From assembly GCA_902515745.1 (NCBI GenBank), contig CABXWB010000006.1, forward strand, positions 25,737 through 89,736: DNA of 64,000 nt, in the 5' to 3' direction. This document shows, piece by piece, positions 43,746 through 52,582 of this stretch. Numbering within the stretch: the first letter of the stretch is position 1; the number at the start of each line of letters is the position of its first letter. The notes beneath the pieces were generated by a model that saw only the letters and a program-made list of their open reading frames with translations, was not told the DNA's origin and did not search any database. This DNA comes from an uncultured Alphaproteobacteria bacterium. Lineage in GTDB: Bacteria; Pseudomonadota; Alphaproteobacteria; HIMB59; GCA-002718135. Both the position numbers and the translations under genes were made by a program.

Positions 43746-44452
43746 CTCCAAAAAATCCAAGCATAATTTTAGTTAGACCTCAACTTCCTGAAAATATTGG
43801 AATGGTTGCTCGTGTAATGCACAACTTTGGTCTAAAAGATCTAATTGTTGTTTCCCCAAGAGATAATTGGTTAAATAATAAATCAATAAATGCTGCAAAA
43901 AAAGCAACTAAAATTATTAAGAATATTAAAGTTTATAATGATTTAGAAATTGCGCTTTCTAACTTTTCTTATGTTGTTGCCACTACGAATAGAAGAAGAT
44001 ATTTGGAAAAAAATTCTACTAATGATTTTAAATTTATTAAACAAAAAATTATTGATAATAAAAAAACAGCAATACTTTTTGGTCCTGAAAATTCAGGACT
44101 TTCGAATGAGGATTTGAGATTATCTAATATTATCTTCACTATTGAAACAAGTAGTAAAAGTAATTCTTTAAATCTTTCTCATGCAGTTACTATTTTAAGT
44201 CATAAATTATTTGAATTGAATAAAGTTAAAATTTTTAATTCAATTTCAATTGAAAAAGATAATATTAGTAAATATCAATTATCTAAATTTTTAAATTATT
44301 TGATTGACAAACTTGAAAATAAAAAATTTTTTAATCCAAGTGAAAAAAAAGAAAGTATGAAAAATAATATTTATAGTATTTTCACAAAAATCCCTCTCAC
44401 AAAGAAAGAATTACAGACTTTATGGGGAATTACTAAAAAACTAAACAAATAA
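43742..44452 (+). CDS. RNA methyltransferase, TrmJ/SpoU family
   Basis: 236 aa SPOUT enzyme: ILVRPQLPENIGMVARVMHNFG, AILFGPENSGLSNED and LNLSHAV are the three SpoU motifs, and the extension past residue 160 is TrmJ-like (2'-O-methylation of tRNA position 32). The TTG start overlaps the cimA stop by four bases (TTGA). Confidence 0.9.
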   Translation: MTPKNPSIILVRPQLPENIGMVARVMHNFGLKDLIVVSPRDNWLNNKSINAAKKATKIIKNIKVYNDLEIALSNFSYVVATTNRRRYLEKNSTNDFKFIKQKIIDNKKTAILFGPENSGLSNEDLRLSNIIFTIETSSKSNSLNLSHAVTILSHKLFELNKVKIFNSISIEKDNISKYQLSKFLNYLIDKLENKKFFNPSEKKESMKNNIYSIFTKIPLTKKELQTLWGITKKLNK

Positions 44453-44475
44453 GCCAAAAATTGAGTATATTAAAT

Positions 44476-44503
44476 TTGACATAGTACTTTAAATCACTAT
44501 ATA
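44476..44503 (+). promoter_or_regulatory. Sigma-70-type promoter of rpsD
   Basis: TTGACA at 44476-44481 and TATATA at 44498-44503 with 16 bases between, close to consensus. Predicted transcription start falls about 44510, only 5-6 bases before the rpsD ATG, so the mRNA would be almost leaderless; no ribosome site is present. Confidence 0.6.
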
Positions 44504-44515
44504 GCCCTCATAATA

Positions 44516-45136
44516 ATGACAAAAAGACATAACGCTAAATATAAAATTGATAGAAGGTTAGGTGTTAACTTGTGGGGTAGACCTAAAAGCCCTTTTAATA
44601 GAAGAAACTCAAAGCCTGGCCAGCATGGTGTGCAAGGACAAAGAAAAAAATTATCAGATTATGGAAATCAGTTATTTGCTAAGCAAAAACTTAAATTTTA
44701 TTATGGTGATTTAACTGAAAGACAATTTAGGAATATTTTTAAAAAAGCTTCTAATATTAAAGGTGATACAAGTCAGATTTTAATTGAACTTTTAGAAAGA
44801 AGATTAGATGCTACAGTCTATAGAATGAAATTTGTACCTACAATTTTTTCTGCAAGACAGCTAGTTAATCATGGTCATGTCAAGGTTAATGGAAAAAGGG
44901 TTAATATTCCATCTTATAGTGTTAGTGATGGAGATGAAATCTCAATAAGAGATCAAAGTAAAGAAATTAACATAATTGTTGAATCAGTTAGTTCTCAAGA
45001 AAGAGAAATTCCAGAGTACTTAGAAGTTGATGTAAAAGAGTTAAAAGGTCGTTTTTTAAGAGCACCTCTAATTCATGATGTTCCTTATCCTGTAACTATG
45101 GAACCTAATTTAGTTATTGAGTATTATTCAAGATAA
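44516..45136 (+). CDS. rpsD: 30S ribosomal protein S4
   Basis: 206 aa, typical length. [31 protein letters not shown] at the N-terminus and the S4 RNA-binding domain [14 protein letters not shown] with [22 protein letters not shown] are diagnostic. Single gene with its own promoter. The last 23 bases overlap the convergent rarD-like gene. Confidence 0.98.
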   Translation: MTKRHNAKYKIDRRLGVNLWGRPKSPFNRRNSKPGQHGVQGQRKKLSDYGNQLFAKQKLKFYYGDLTERQFRNIFKKASNIKGDTSQILIELLERRLDATVYRMKFVPTIFSARQLVNHGHVKVNGKRVNIPSYSVSDGDEISIRDQSKEINIIVESVSSQEREIPEYLEVDVKELKGRFLRAPLIHDVPYPVTMEPNLVIEYYSR

Positions 45137-46013
45137 TTTCTTTTTTATAACTATCATAAATATAAATAATAATTGCTATCCATATAATTATAAATGATAA
45201 TAACTTAATTTGTAAAATTTCTTCATTAAGTATAAATACTGAAGTTATAAAATGAAATGTTGGTGCTAAGTAAAATAAAACCCCAGCAAGACCTAATTGA
45301 ATAAATTTTAAACCTAAATTAAAAAAAAATAATGGAAAAATCGTTACAACTCCAGTTAGAATTAAAAATAATGATGTCTTCAAATCAATACTAAAGATAC
45401 TATTTTCATTTTGCCAAAATAAATAAAGTAAATATGGGATAGATATTAAAGATATTATGAAAGTTTCATAAAGTAAGCCAATTGAAGGATTAACATTAAC
45501 TTGTTTTCTTAATAATCCATATATTGCCCATGAGGTTCCAATCCAAATTATTAGGAACGGAAATTGATTTAAATTAATAAATAAGAATAATATACCTGAA
45601 AACATAAGACATACAGATACAAATTTAGGCTTAGTTATTTTTTCATTTAAAAAAAAATAACCAAGAACAATACTTATCATTGGAGTAATAAAGTAACCCA
45701 TTGATGCATCCTGAACTCTTTCTTGTCCTACAGAATAAATAAAACCTGCCCAGTTACCTGCAATAAGAAAAGCTGTAATTGTTAAAATAAAAATTCTTTT
45801 TCTATATTTAAATATTTCAATAAAATTACTTATGTTTGAAATTAAAAGTAATAATAAAAATAAAAAAATAAATGACCAGAAACCTCTATGAGCTACTACT
45901 TCAATAGTCTCAACGTGATTTAATTCATTAAAAAAAAGTGGTTGTGGAAGCCCCCAAAAAATTGCTGCAATACACGAAAATATTACACCTTTAGAAAATT
46001 TATTATTAAACAA
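45114..46013 (-). CDS. RarD/EamA family transporter
   Basis: 299 aa with about ten helices. [35 protein letters not shown] (the RarD HRxxWS-like motif) and the [19 protein letters not shown] block fit RarD, a putative permease linked to chloramphenicol sensitivity in Pseudomonas. Function otherwise unknown. Lies one base after grxD on the minus strand. Confidence 0.88.
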   Translation of the reverse strand: MFNNKFSKGVIFSCIAAIFWGLPQPLFFNELNHVETIEVVAHRGFWSFIFLFLLLLLISNISNFIEIFKYRKRIFILTITAFLIAGNWAGFIYSVGQERVQDASMGYFITPMISIVLGYFFLNEKITKPKFVSVCLMFSGILFLFINLNQFPFLIIWIGTSWAIYGLLRKQVNVNPSIGLLYETFIISLISIPYLLYLFWQNENSIFSIDLKTSLFLILTGVVTIFPLFFFNLGLKFIQLGLAGVLFYLAPTFHFITSVFILNEEILQIKLLSFIIIWIAIIIYIYDSYKKEIILNNTQ

Positions 46014-46014
46014 T

Positions 46015-46356
46015 CTAAGATGGGTTTACGTCTATTCCATTTGTATTGAATAATTCTAATAATTCACCACTTTCAAACATTTCAGTTATAATATCACACC
46101 CACCTATAAATTCTTTCTTAACATAAAGTTGCGGTATAGTTGGCCAATTAGAATATATTTTAATACCCTCTCTCATTTCGTCACTCTCTAACACATTCAC
46201 ACTTCCAAATTTTACACCTACTTTATTTAATATTTCAACTACTCTGGCAGAAAATCCACACATTGGAAATACAGGGGTACCTTTCATAAAAAGCATTACA
46301 TCATTTGAGTTAATTTCATTTTCTATATTTTGAGATACATGGTCGTTATTATTCAT
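46015..46356 (-). CDS. grxD: Monothiol glutaredoxin, Grx4 family
   Basis: 113 aa with the monothiol active site CGFS in FPMCGFSARV, KGTPVFP, and WPTIPQLYVKKEFIGGCDI. Carries [2Fe-2S] clusters as a complex with BolA, whose gene is two bases upstream; the pairing is conserved. The C-terminal tail after LFNTNG is short. Confidence 0.95.
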   Translation of the reverse strand: MNNNDHVSQNIENEINSNDVMLFMKGTPVFPMCGFSARVVEILNKVGVKFGSVNVLESDEMREGIKIYSNWPTIPQLYVKKEFIGGCDIITEMFESGELLELFNTNGIDVNPS

Positions 46357-46358
46357 TA

Positions 46359-46589
46359 TTACTCCGATACAGTTTTTAGTTTAAGTGCGTGCAAATCACT
46401 ACCCATTTTACCATTAAAAGCATCATAAACCATCTTATGTTGTTCTACTCTTGTTTTTCCAGTGAAAGATTTTGATGTTACTGTAGCGCTGTAATGGTCA
46501 CCATCCCCTTTAAGATCTTCAATTTCAACAGTTGCATCTGGTATAGCTTCTTTAATAAATTGTTCAATTTGTTTAACAGTCATTGGCAT
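46359..46589 (-). CDS. BolA family protein
   Basis: 76 aa. KEAIPDATVEIEDLKGDGDHYSATV and HKMVYDAF match the BolA fold, including the conserved HxxVYxA His. Partner of the adjacent glutaredoxin in iron-sulfur trafficking. In many alphaproteobacteria purCSQL lies between purB and this pair; here purB is directly upstream. Confidence 0.94.
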   Translation of the reverse strand: MPMTVKQIEQFIKEAIPDATVEIEDLKGDGDHYSATVTSKSFTGKTRVEQHKMVYDAFNGKMGSDLHALKLKTVSE

Positions 46590-46626
46590 AAATATAAAAT
46601 AGTTCAGATATTAAAAAAAATAAAGA

Positions 46627-47919
46627 CTATTTAATTTTATTTTTGAAAATCCAATCTATTTTCTTAAGATCGTTATCATCTTTAATGATTTTTTCGATTT
46701 CTTTTGTATTTAATTTTTTGTTCAATTCTTTATTTTTTTTTAAAACTTGGGAAAAATTCTTATTATTATTCCATGTTTCCATGGCACTTTCTTGAACAAT
46801 TTTATAAGCTTGTTGTCTTTTCAATCCTTTTTCAATTAATTTTAACATAATATTGTGAGTTCTATGTAATCCCCCAAGCATATTCAAATTTTTCAACATA
46901 TTTTTTGGATAGACTTTTAAATTCTTTATAATGTCATTTAAACGACTCAGTGCAAAATCAGTTGCAATTGTAATATCTGGGGTAGTGATTCTTTCAACAC
47001 TAGAATGACTAATATCTCTCTCGTGCCAAAGTACGACATTTTCTAGTGAAGGTATTACACCACTTCTAATATATCGTGAAATACCTGTTAAGTTCTCACT
47101 CAACACCGGATTACGTTTGTGAGGCATTGCAGAAGAACCCTTTTGCTTAGAAGAAAAACTTTCTTCAACTTCTAATACCTCTGTTTTTTGCAAATTTCGA
47201 ATTTCAACAGCAAATCTCTCAATAGAAGATGCTAAAATTCCTAGTACTGAGAAAAAATACGCATGCCTATCTCTTGGAATTATTTGAGTTGATACATCTT
47301 CAGAATTTAGTTTAAGTTTTTTTGCTACATAATCTTGTACTCGTGGGTTTATAGAATTAAATGTTCCAACAGGTCCAGAAATAGCACAAACAGATATCTC
47401 GTTGATCGCCTGATCAAGTCTTTCTAAATTTCTTTTAAACTCAAAATAAAATGAAGATAATTTTAATCCAAAAGTAATAGGCTCAGCGTGTATTCCATGA
47501 CTTCTTCCAATCATTAATGTATCTTTATATTTTTTAGATTTGATTTTTAAACTTTCAATACATTCTACTAAATTTCTTCGTATTATTTCAGAGGTTTGTT
47601 TAAGTTGTACAGAAAATGAAGTATCAATAATATCACTTGATGTTACACCAAAATGAAAATACTTTGATGATTCGCCAATATATTTGCTTACATTATTAAT
47701 ATAAGCAACAACATCATGCTTTGTTTCTTTTTCAATTTTTTCTATTTCTTTAACATTGAATTTAGCTTTTTTTCTTATTTCTTTTGCAGCTTTTTTTGGA
47801 ATAACGCCGAGCATTGCTTGTTTTTCTGCAATCAAACACTCAATCTCTGTCCAAATTGTAAATTTATTTTCTAAAGACCAAATCTTTTCAATTTTAGGTC
47901 TATTATATCTAGGTATCAT
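46627..47919 (-). CDS. purB: Adenylosuccinate lyase
   Basis: 430 aa fumarase/aspartase superfamily enzyme: MIPRYNRPKIEKIWS start, TKHDVVAYI, HFGVTSSDIIDT, GRSHGIHAEP, and the signature SSAMPHKRNPVLSENL. Acts twice in purine synthesis (SAICAR and adenylosuccinate cleavage). Eight bases downstream of map. Confidence 0.97.
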   Translation of the reverse strand: MIPRYNRPKIEKIWSLENKFTIWTEIECLIAEKQAMLGVIPKKAAKEIRKKAKFNVKEIEKIEKETKHDVVAYINNVSKYIGESSKYFHFGVTSSDIIDTSFSVQLKQTSEIIRRNLVECIESLKIKSKKYKDTLMIGRSHGIHAEPITFGLKLSSFYFEFKRNLERLDQAINEISVCAISGPVGTFNSINPRVQDYVAKKLKLNSEDVSTQIIPRDRHAYFFSVLGILASSIERFAVEIRNLQKTEVLEVEESFSSKQKGSSAMPHKRNPVLSENLTGISRYIRSGVIPSLENVVLWHERDISHSSVERITTPDITIATDFALSRLNDIIKNLKVYPKNMLKNLNMLGGLHRTHNIMLKLIEKGLKRQQAYKIVQESAMETWNNNKNFSQVLKKNKELNKKLNTKEIEKIIKDDNDLKKIDWIFKNKIK

Positions 47920-47927
47920 TTATTTAC

Positions 47928-48722
47928 TTATACATCCTTTATTGGAAAAGCTGTATTATTTTTAGACAATGTAAATATTTCATTTCCTTCTTCTGTTATT
48001 CCAATTGTATGCTCGAATTGAGCAGATAAAGATTTATCTTTTGTTACAGCTGTCCATCCATCATTCAATATTTTTGTTTGCCATCCACCTAAATTAATCA
48101 TTGGTTCAATTGTTAAAAACATTCCAGGTTCTAATATTGGTCCCTCACCTGGTTCTCCAAAGTGCAAAACACTTGGTGGAGTATGAAATTCTTTTCCAAT
48201 TCCATGACCACAAAAATCTCTTACCACAGAATAACCTTTTCCTTCTGCAAGTTTCTGAATTTTATTTCCTATATTACCAATATGCTTACCAGGTTTAGCT
48301 TCACTAATACCAATTAATAAAGATTCATAAGTTATTTTCAAAAATTCATAATTTTTTTTATTTGTTTTGCCTGCAACAAACATTCTCGAACTATCACCAT
48401 GCCAACCATTTAGAATAACTGTTACATCTACATTTACTATATCACCATTAGATAGAATTTTTCTTTCAGAGGGAATTCCATGACAAACAACATGATTTAC
48501 AGATGTACAAACTGATTTTGGGAAACCTTTATAATTTAAGGGAGCAGGAATTGCTTTATTTTTAATAATTTGATCATGACATATGTCATTTATTTCTTGA
48601 GTACTTATTCCTGGAACAATCTTTTCACTTAAAGAATCTAGAACATCAGCAGCTAAAGAACCAGCCTCCCTCATGCCCTCAAAATCTTTTTTCGTATGTA
48701 TTGGGATATTGTTGTTTCTCAT
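47928..48722 (-). CDS. map: Type I methionine aminopeptidase
   Basis: 264 aa. The two-metal site residues are visible: VNVDVTVILNGWHGDSSRMF (two Asp), GHGIG with His, TIEPMIN (Glu) and QFEHTIGI (Glu); VNHVVCHGIP carries the substrate His. Removes initiator methionine from nascent proteins. Confidence 0.97.
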   Translation of the reverse strand: MRNNNIPIHTKKDFEGMREAGSLAADVLDSLSEKIVPGISTQEINDICHDQIIKNKAIPAPLNYKGFPKSVCTSVNHVVCHGIPSERKILSNGDIVNVDVTVILNGWHGDSSRMFVAGKTNKKNYEFLKITYESLLIGISEAKPGKHIGNIGNKIQKLAEGKGYSVVRDFCGHGIGKEFHTPPSVLHFGEPGEGPILEPGMFLTIEPMINLGGWQTKILNDGWTAVTKDKSLSAQFEHTIGITEEGNEIFTLSKNNTAFPIKDV

Positions 48723-48779
48723 TTAAAAAATTATTACTTACGATTAATAAATAATATATAGAAAATATCAATTAATCAT

Positions 48780-49526
48780 ATGAGTTCTTTTACTGCAGGA
48801 GTTATTGTTATTGGTGATGAAATACTTTCTGGCAGAACTCAAGATACAAACTCAAATTATATTGCAAAAAAATTATTAGAAGCTGGAATTAAGTTAGAAG
48901 AAGTTATTGTTATTCAGGATGAGAAAAAAACAATAATAGAAAATGTTTTAAAATATAGCTCAAAATATTCTTATGTTTTTACTACTGGAGGAATTGGACC
49001 AACTCATGATGATATAACTTCAGAAAGTATATCTGAAGCCTTTAATTTACAATATGAAACAAATAAAATGGCATTTGAAATTCTTGAAAATTATTATCCA
49101 AAAGGTGAATTTAATGAAAGTAGACAAAGAATGGCCAAAATGCCATATGGTTCTGAGCTTATTTTAAATCCAATGACTGCTGCACCAGGATTTATTATAA
49201 AAAATATTTATGTTTTACCAGGTGTGCCAGAAATAATGCAAGTTATGTTTGAGGAATTATTGAAAAAAATTAAAAAAGGTAACCCAAAACTTGTTACAAC
49301 AATTAATACTAATTTATACGAAAGTAAAATTGCAAAAAATTTAAAAAATATTCAAAACAATTATGCAAATGCATCAATCGGTAGTTACCCATATTTTAAT
49401 CTTGCAGCTAAAACAGGTGGTGTTAACATAGTTGTTTCATCATGGGATATGAAATCTATCCAACCAATAGTTGATGATATAACTAAGATGATTGAATTAA
49501 ATGGTGGAAAAAGTTCTATAGTTTGA
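48780..49526 (+). CDS. Competence/damage-inducible protein A-like (CinA N-terminal domain, MoCF-biosynthesis fold)
   Basis: 248 aa: GVIVIGDEILSGRTQDTNSNYIAKKL, VFTTGGIGPTHDDITSESI and YVLPGVPEIMQVMF are the MoeA/MogA-like fold of CinA, here without the C-terminal amidase domain. Such short versions may be pyrophosphatases; a molybdopterin role is not proven although moaA is nearby. Divergent from map. Confidence 0.88.
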   Translation: MSSFTAGVIVIGDEILSGRTQDTNSNYIAKKLLEAGIKLEEVIVIQDEKKTIIENVLKYSSKYSYVFTTGGIGPTHDDITSESISEAFNLQYETNKMAFEILENYYPKGEFNESRQRMAKMPYGSELILNPMTAAPGFIIKNIYVLPGVPEIMQVMFEELLKKIKKGNPKLVTTINTNLYESKIAKNLKNIQNNYANASIGSYPYFNLAAKTGGVNIVVSSWDMKSIQPIVDDITKMIELNGGKSSIV

Positions 49527-49542
49527 TATTAGTCCAAAATTA

Positions 49543-49627
49543 GGCCTCGTGGTGGAATGGTAGACACAAAGGACTTAAAATCCTTGCCCTTTTGGGAGTG
49601 CCGGTTCAAGTCCGGCCGAGGCTACCA
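49543..49627 (+). tRNA. tRNA-Leu (anticodon UAA)
   Basis: 85 bases including an encoded CCA. Acceptor GGCCTCG pairs with CGAGGCT (first pair G-U), D-arm GTGGAATGGTAGACAC, anticodon stem AAGGA/TCCTT with loop CTTAAAA (TAA at the anticodon), a long variable arm as expected for a class II tRNA, and T-arm GCCGG-TTCAAGT-CCGGC. Discriminator A. Single copy gene between the CinA-like and VOC genes. Confidence 0.96.
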
Positions 49628-49638
49628 ATCTCTAAATT

Positions 49639-50013
49639 ATGTTTGCTTTTATTACAATTGGAACAAATAATTTAAAAAAATCATCTGTGTTTTATAATAA
49701 AATTTTAAAACCTCTAAAAATTAAAAAAGTTTTATCTCATAATCGATATTATGGTTATGCTAAAAAAGAAACTCCTAAAAAAATAGAATTATACTTGATT
49801 AGACCTCATAACAAAAAAAAAGCAACCATAGGAAATGGTACAATGATCACTTTTAAAGCTAATTCTAAAAAAACTGTTAATGAATTTTATAAAATTGGAA
49901 TTAGTCTTGGAGCAAAAGATGAAGGAATGCCTGGGCCCAGACATGGTAAAGATTATTATGCATATTTAAGGGATTTAGATGGCAACAAGATTTGTATTTT
50001 TAAAAAAATTTGA
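49639..50013 (+). CDS. VOC (glyoxalase/bleomycin resistance) family protein
   Basis: 124 aa, one VOC unit: FAFITIGTNNLKKSSVFYNKIL, and C-terminal YYAYLRDLDGNKICIFKKI with the usual DPDGN-like metal-site segment. Function not assignable. Begins 11 bases after the tRNA, so it may be co-transcribed with it. Confidence 0.85.
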   Translation: MFAFITIGTNNLKKSSVFYNKILKPLKIKKVLSHNRYYGYAKKETPKKIELYLIRPHNKKKATIGNGTMITFKANSKKTVNEFYKIGISLGAKDEGMPGPRHGKDYYAYLRDLDGNKICIFKKI

Positions 50014-50015
50014 TC

Positions 50016-50774
50016 TTAAAAATTAAATTGTTCATTCAAAATTTTATCTTCAATAGAGTGTTTACTATCGAACAATACAGTGCATTTATTTTCATCTGAA
50101 GATACAATATTGACTCTACTAATATTTCTAAACTCAACATTGTCTGCAGTTACGCTAGATGAGCGTTCATCATTATTTAACACTTCAAAATCAATTTTAC
50201 TAATTTCAGATAACAGAGCACCTCTCCATCTCCTTGGTCTAAAGGCACTGATTGGAGTTAATGCAAGTATTTTTGAGTCTAAAGGTAAAATGCTACCATG
50301 TGCGGATAGATTATAAGCTGTACTTCCAGCTGATGTAGATAACAAAACGCCATCACATATCAATTCTTCCATTTTTACTTTCTCATTTATTTTGATTTTA
50401 ATTTTTGATGCTAAATGAGTCTGCCTCATAAGAGAAACTTCATTATATGCATATGCCTCAAAGATTTCATTATTAACACTTTGTGCAATCATTTTTAATG
50501 GTTTAAATGTAGATTTTTTAGCTTTGGCAATCATATCATTTAAATTTTCATTACTTAGATTATTCATTAAAAAACCAATTGAACCAAAGTTTATTCCAAA
50601 AAAAGGTTTGTTTAACTTATTAAAATTATGAAGTGATTTTAAAAGCAATCCATCGCCTCCAATTGGAATAATGTAGTCGGCGTCTTCAACAGAATTTTGC
50701 CCAAATAATTCTATTAGTTTTTTTTCTGTATTTTTTGCCTCAGGATTGTTTGATGATAAAAAATGAAATTTCAT
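50016..50774 (-). CDS. nadK: NAD kinase
   Basis: 252 aa. The GGDG motif is in IPIGGDGLLLKSLHNF; DGVLLSTSAGSTAYNLSAHGSIL and PISAFRPRRWRG are family blocks. Phosphorylates NAD to NADP. Its ATG shares an A with the moaA stop (TAATG), so the two are coupled. Confidence 0.95.
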   Translation of the reverse strand: MKFHFLSSNNPEAKNTEKKLIELFGQNSVEDADYIIPIGGDGLLLKSLHNFNKLNKPFFGINFGSIGFLMNNLSNENLNDMIAKAKKSTFKPLKMIAQSVNNEIFEAYAYNEVSLMRQTHLASKIKIKINEKVKMEELICDGVLLSTSAGSTAYNLSAHGSILPLDSKILALTPISAFRPRRWRGALLSEISKIDFEVLNNDERSSSVTADNVEFRNISRVNIVSSDENKCTVLFDSKHSIEDKILNEQFNF

Positions 50775-51766
50775 TATCCACCTGTTACGTTCATGTGTCT
50801 TTTCATATATTTATTAATCTTTGCTCCAATCATAAAATCATGTTGTTTTGGTTTAATATTAAGAGCAAATTTAATTTTTTCTTTTATATGATCATCACTA
50901 TAATCTTTTCTCATTATATCTCTAAAATCAACAAAGTCATTCTGACCAAGGCACATAAAAAGTTTACCAGTGCTTGATATTCTTACCCTATTGCAAGAGT
51001 CACAAAAATTATTTGTTAGAGGACTTATAAACCCAATTTTATTAGACACCAAATCACTAGTATAAAATCTAGCTGGGCCTCCAGTACTGTAATCAATTTT
51101 AGAAAAATTATATATTTTGTCTAGTTTTTCAAAAGTGTCAGATAGTGAGATAAACTGATATTCTCTTGATATATCTGTTTCTTCCATTGGCATTACTTCA
51201 ATAAATGTAAGATCAATTTTTTTATTACTAGTCCAATTTATTAATTCTTCAATTTCATTTTCATTAAAATCTTTAATTACTACAGTATTAATTTTAATTT
51301 TAATGTTGTTATCAAGTGCTTCATTAATTCCATCAAAAACTTTTTCAATATTTCCAAATCTTGTTATTTTATTATATTTTTCAGGATTAATTGTATCTAG
51401 AGAAACATTAATCCTATTAATACCATTTAGCTTCAGTAGTTTTGCATATTTTTTTAATAATGTACCATTTGTTGTCAGTGTTATTTCCTTTAGATTTGTT
51501 TTTTCTTTTTTGCTATTAAGTTTTTCAATTAATTTTATAATATCATTTCTTACCAAAGGCTCACCCCCAGTTAACCTAATTTTTTCAACTCCGAGTTCTA
51601 TAAAGTTGTCACATAATCTTTCAATTTCTTCTAAAGTGAGTATGTCTTTTCGAGGGAGAAATTGCATTTTTTCTTTCATACAATAAACACATCTCAGATC
51701 ACATCTATCTGTAACAGATACTCTTAGATAATTTACTTTTCTTAAATACTGATCAATTAGTTTCAT
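50774..51766 (-). CDS. moaA: GTP 3',8-cyclase MoaA
   Basis: 330 aa radical SAM enzyme for molybdenum cofactor synthesis. N-terminal cluster CDLRCVYC, C-terminal cluster CDSCNRVRISSTGKLFMCLG, and the essential GG at the very end (NVTGG). LTGGEPLVRNDI is the SAM-binding block. Start overlaps the DUF3553 gene by 14 bases. Its partner moaC is not in the window. Confidence 0.95.
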   Translation of the reverse strand: MKLIDQYLRKVNYLRVSVTDRCDLRCVYCMKEKMQFLPRKDILTLEEIERLCDNFIELGVEKIRLTGGEPLVRNDIIKLIEKLNSKKEKTNLKEITLTTNGTLLKKYAKLLKLNGINRINVSLDTINPEKYNKITRFGNIEKVFDGINEALDNNIKIKINTVVIKDFNENEIEELINWTSNKKIDLTFIEVMPMEETDISREYQFISLSDTFEKLDKIYNFSKIDYSTGGPARFYTSDLVSNKIGFISPLTNNFCDSCNRVRISSTGKLFMCLGQNDFVDFRDIMRKDYSDDHIKEKIKFALNIKPKQHDFMIGAKINKYMKRHMNVTGG

Positions 51767-51950
51767 TTATATTAATTATTTTTAATTCAACTTCTCTAGG
51801 GTTTATAGTTTTTTTTCCAACATTTTCAAAATTAATTGTAACGATATTATTAATACATGATTGTACTTGACCAATTCCCCATTCTTTTTCTTTACTGACA
51901 TTTACAACAAAAGTACCTGGTGTAAGATCACCTATATAAAAATCTGACAT
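51753..51950 (-). CDS. DUF3553 domain protein
   Basis: 65 aa: PGTFVVNVSKEKEWGIGQVQSCINNIVTINFENVGKKTI matches DUF3553, a small tudor/CarD-like domain common in alphaproteobacteria. It may contact nucleic acid or RNA polymerase; no function is known. Lies between dksA and moaA on the same strand. Confidence 0.85.
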   Translation of the reverse strand: MSDFYIGDLTPGTFVVNVSKEKEWGIGQVQSCINNIVTINFENVGKKTINPREVELKIININETN

Positions 51951-51960
51951 TTAAAAAAAA

Positions 51961-52368
51961 TTAACTAATTCTTTTTTCTGCTTTTTCATGCATTTCTTGA
52001 GCTTCTAAACTCAATGTTGCAACTGGTCTTGCCTCTAATCTTTTGATACTAATTGGATCACCTGTTTCATCGCAATAACCATATGAACCATCTTCAATTC
52101 TTTGAAGGGCGGCATCAATTTTATTAATTAGCTTTCTTTCTCTATCTCTAGTTCTAAGTTCGAAAGATCTATCTATTTCTTCAGATGCTCTATCAGTGAT
52201 ATCGGGTTTTGCTTCATTCTCATTCTGAAGATTATTTAAAGTTTGAGATGACTCCTTGAGCAAATCTTTTTTCCAACTTACTAATTTTTGCCTAAAATAT
52301 TCTTTCATTTTGGCATTCATGAATTTTTCTTTCTGAGTTGGTTTATAATTTTTAGATAATTTAGTCAT
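51961..52368 (-). CDS. dksA: RNA polymerase-binding transcription factor DksA
   Basis: 135 aa from the ATG giving MTKLSKNYKP; an earlier frame start nine codons upstream has no support. Coiled-coil with SEEIDRSFELRTRDRERKLINKI, and the finger region YGYCDETGDPISIKRLEARPVATLSLEAQE, which retains one Cys of the four seen in E. coli DksA, as usual in alphaproteobacteria. Mediates ppGpp response. Confidence 0.93.
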   Translation of the reverse strand: MTKLSKNYKPTQKEKFMNAKMKEYFRQKLVSWKKDLLKESSQTLNNLQNENEAKPDITDRASEEIDRSFELRTRDRERKLINKIDAALQRIEDGSYGYCDETGDPISIKRLEARPVATLSLEAQEMHEKAEKRIS

Positions 52369-52482
52369 AATTTTAAAACGCTGCTGATTTATCAAATGAT
52401 TTTATTTATTCAAGCAATATTGAAATATTATTAATTATAAATAATTCATATTTTTCAATATTTTAATTAAATTTTTATAAAA

Positions 52483-52497
52483 GAACAAAAATAGAAC
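52483..52497. promoter_or_regulatory. Predicted SOS (LexA) box upstream of recA
   Basis: GAAC-N7-GAAC (spacer AAAAATA) is the reverse complement of GTTC-N7-GTTC, the alphaproteobacterial LexA operator. It lies about 85 bases before the recA ATG. A further GAAC at 52509-52512, preceded by another AAAAATA, repeats the half-site with an 11-base gap. Confidence 0.7.
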
Positions 52498-52582
52498 TTT
52501 TAAAAATAGAACAAAACGTGTACAAGTAAACATGATTTGCAAGAATCTTAATTAAAACATAGGAAATTAATGGAGAAATGTA

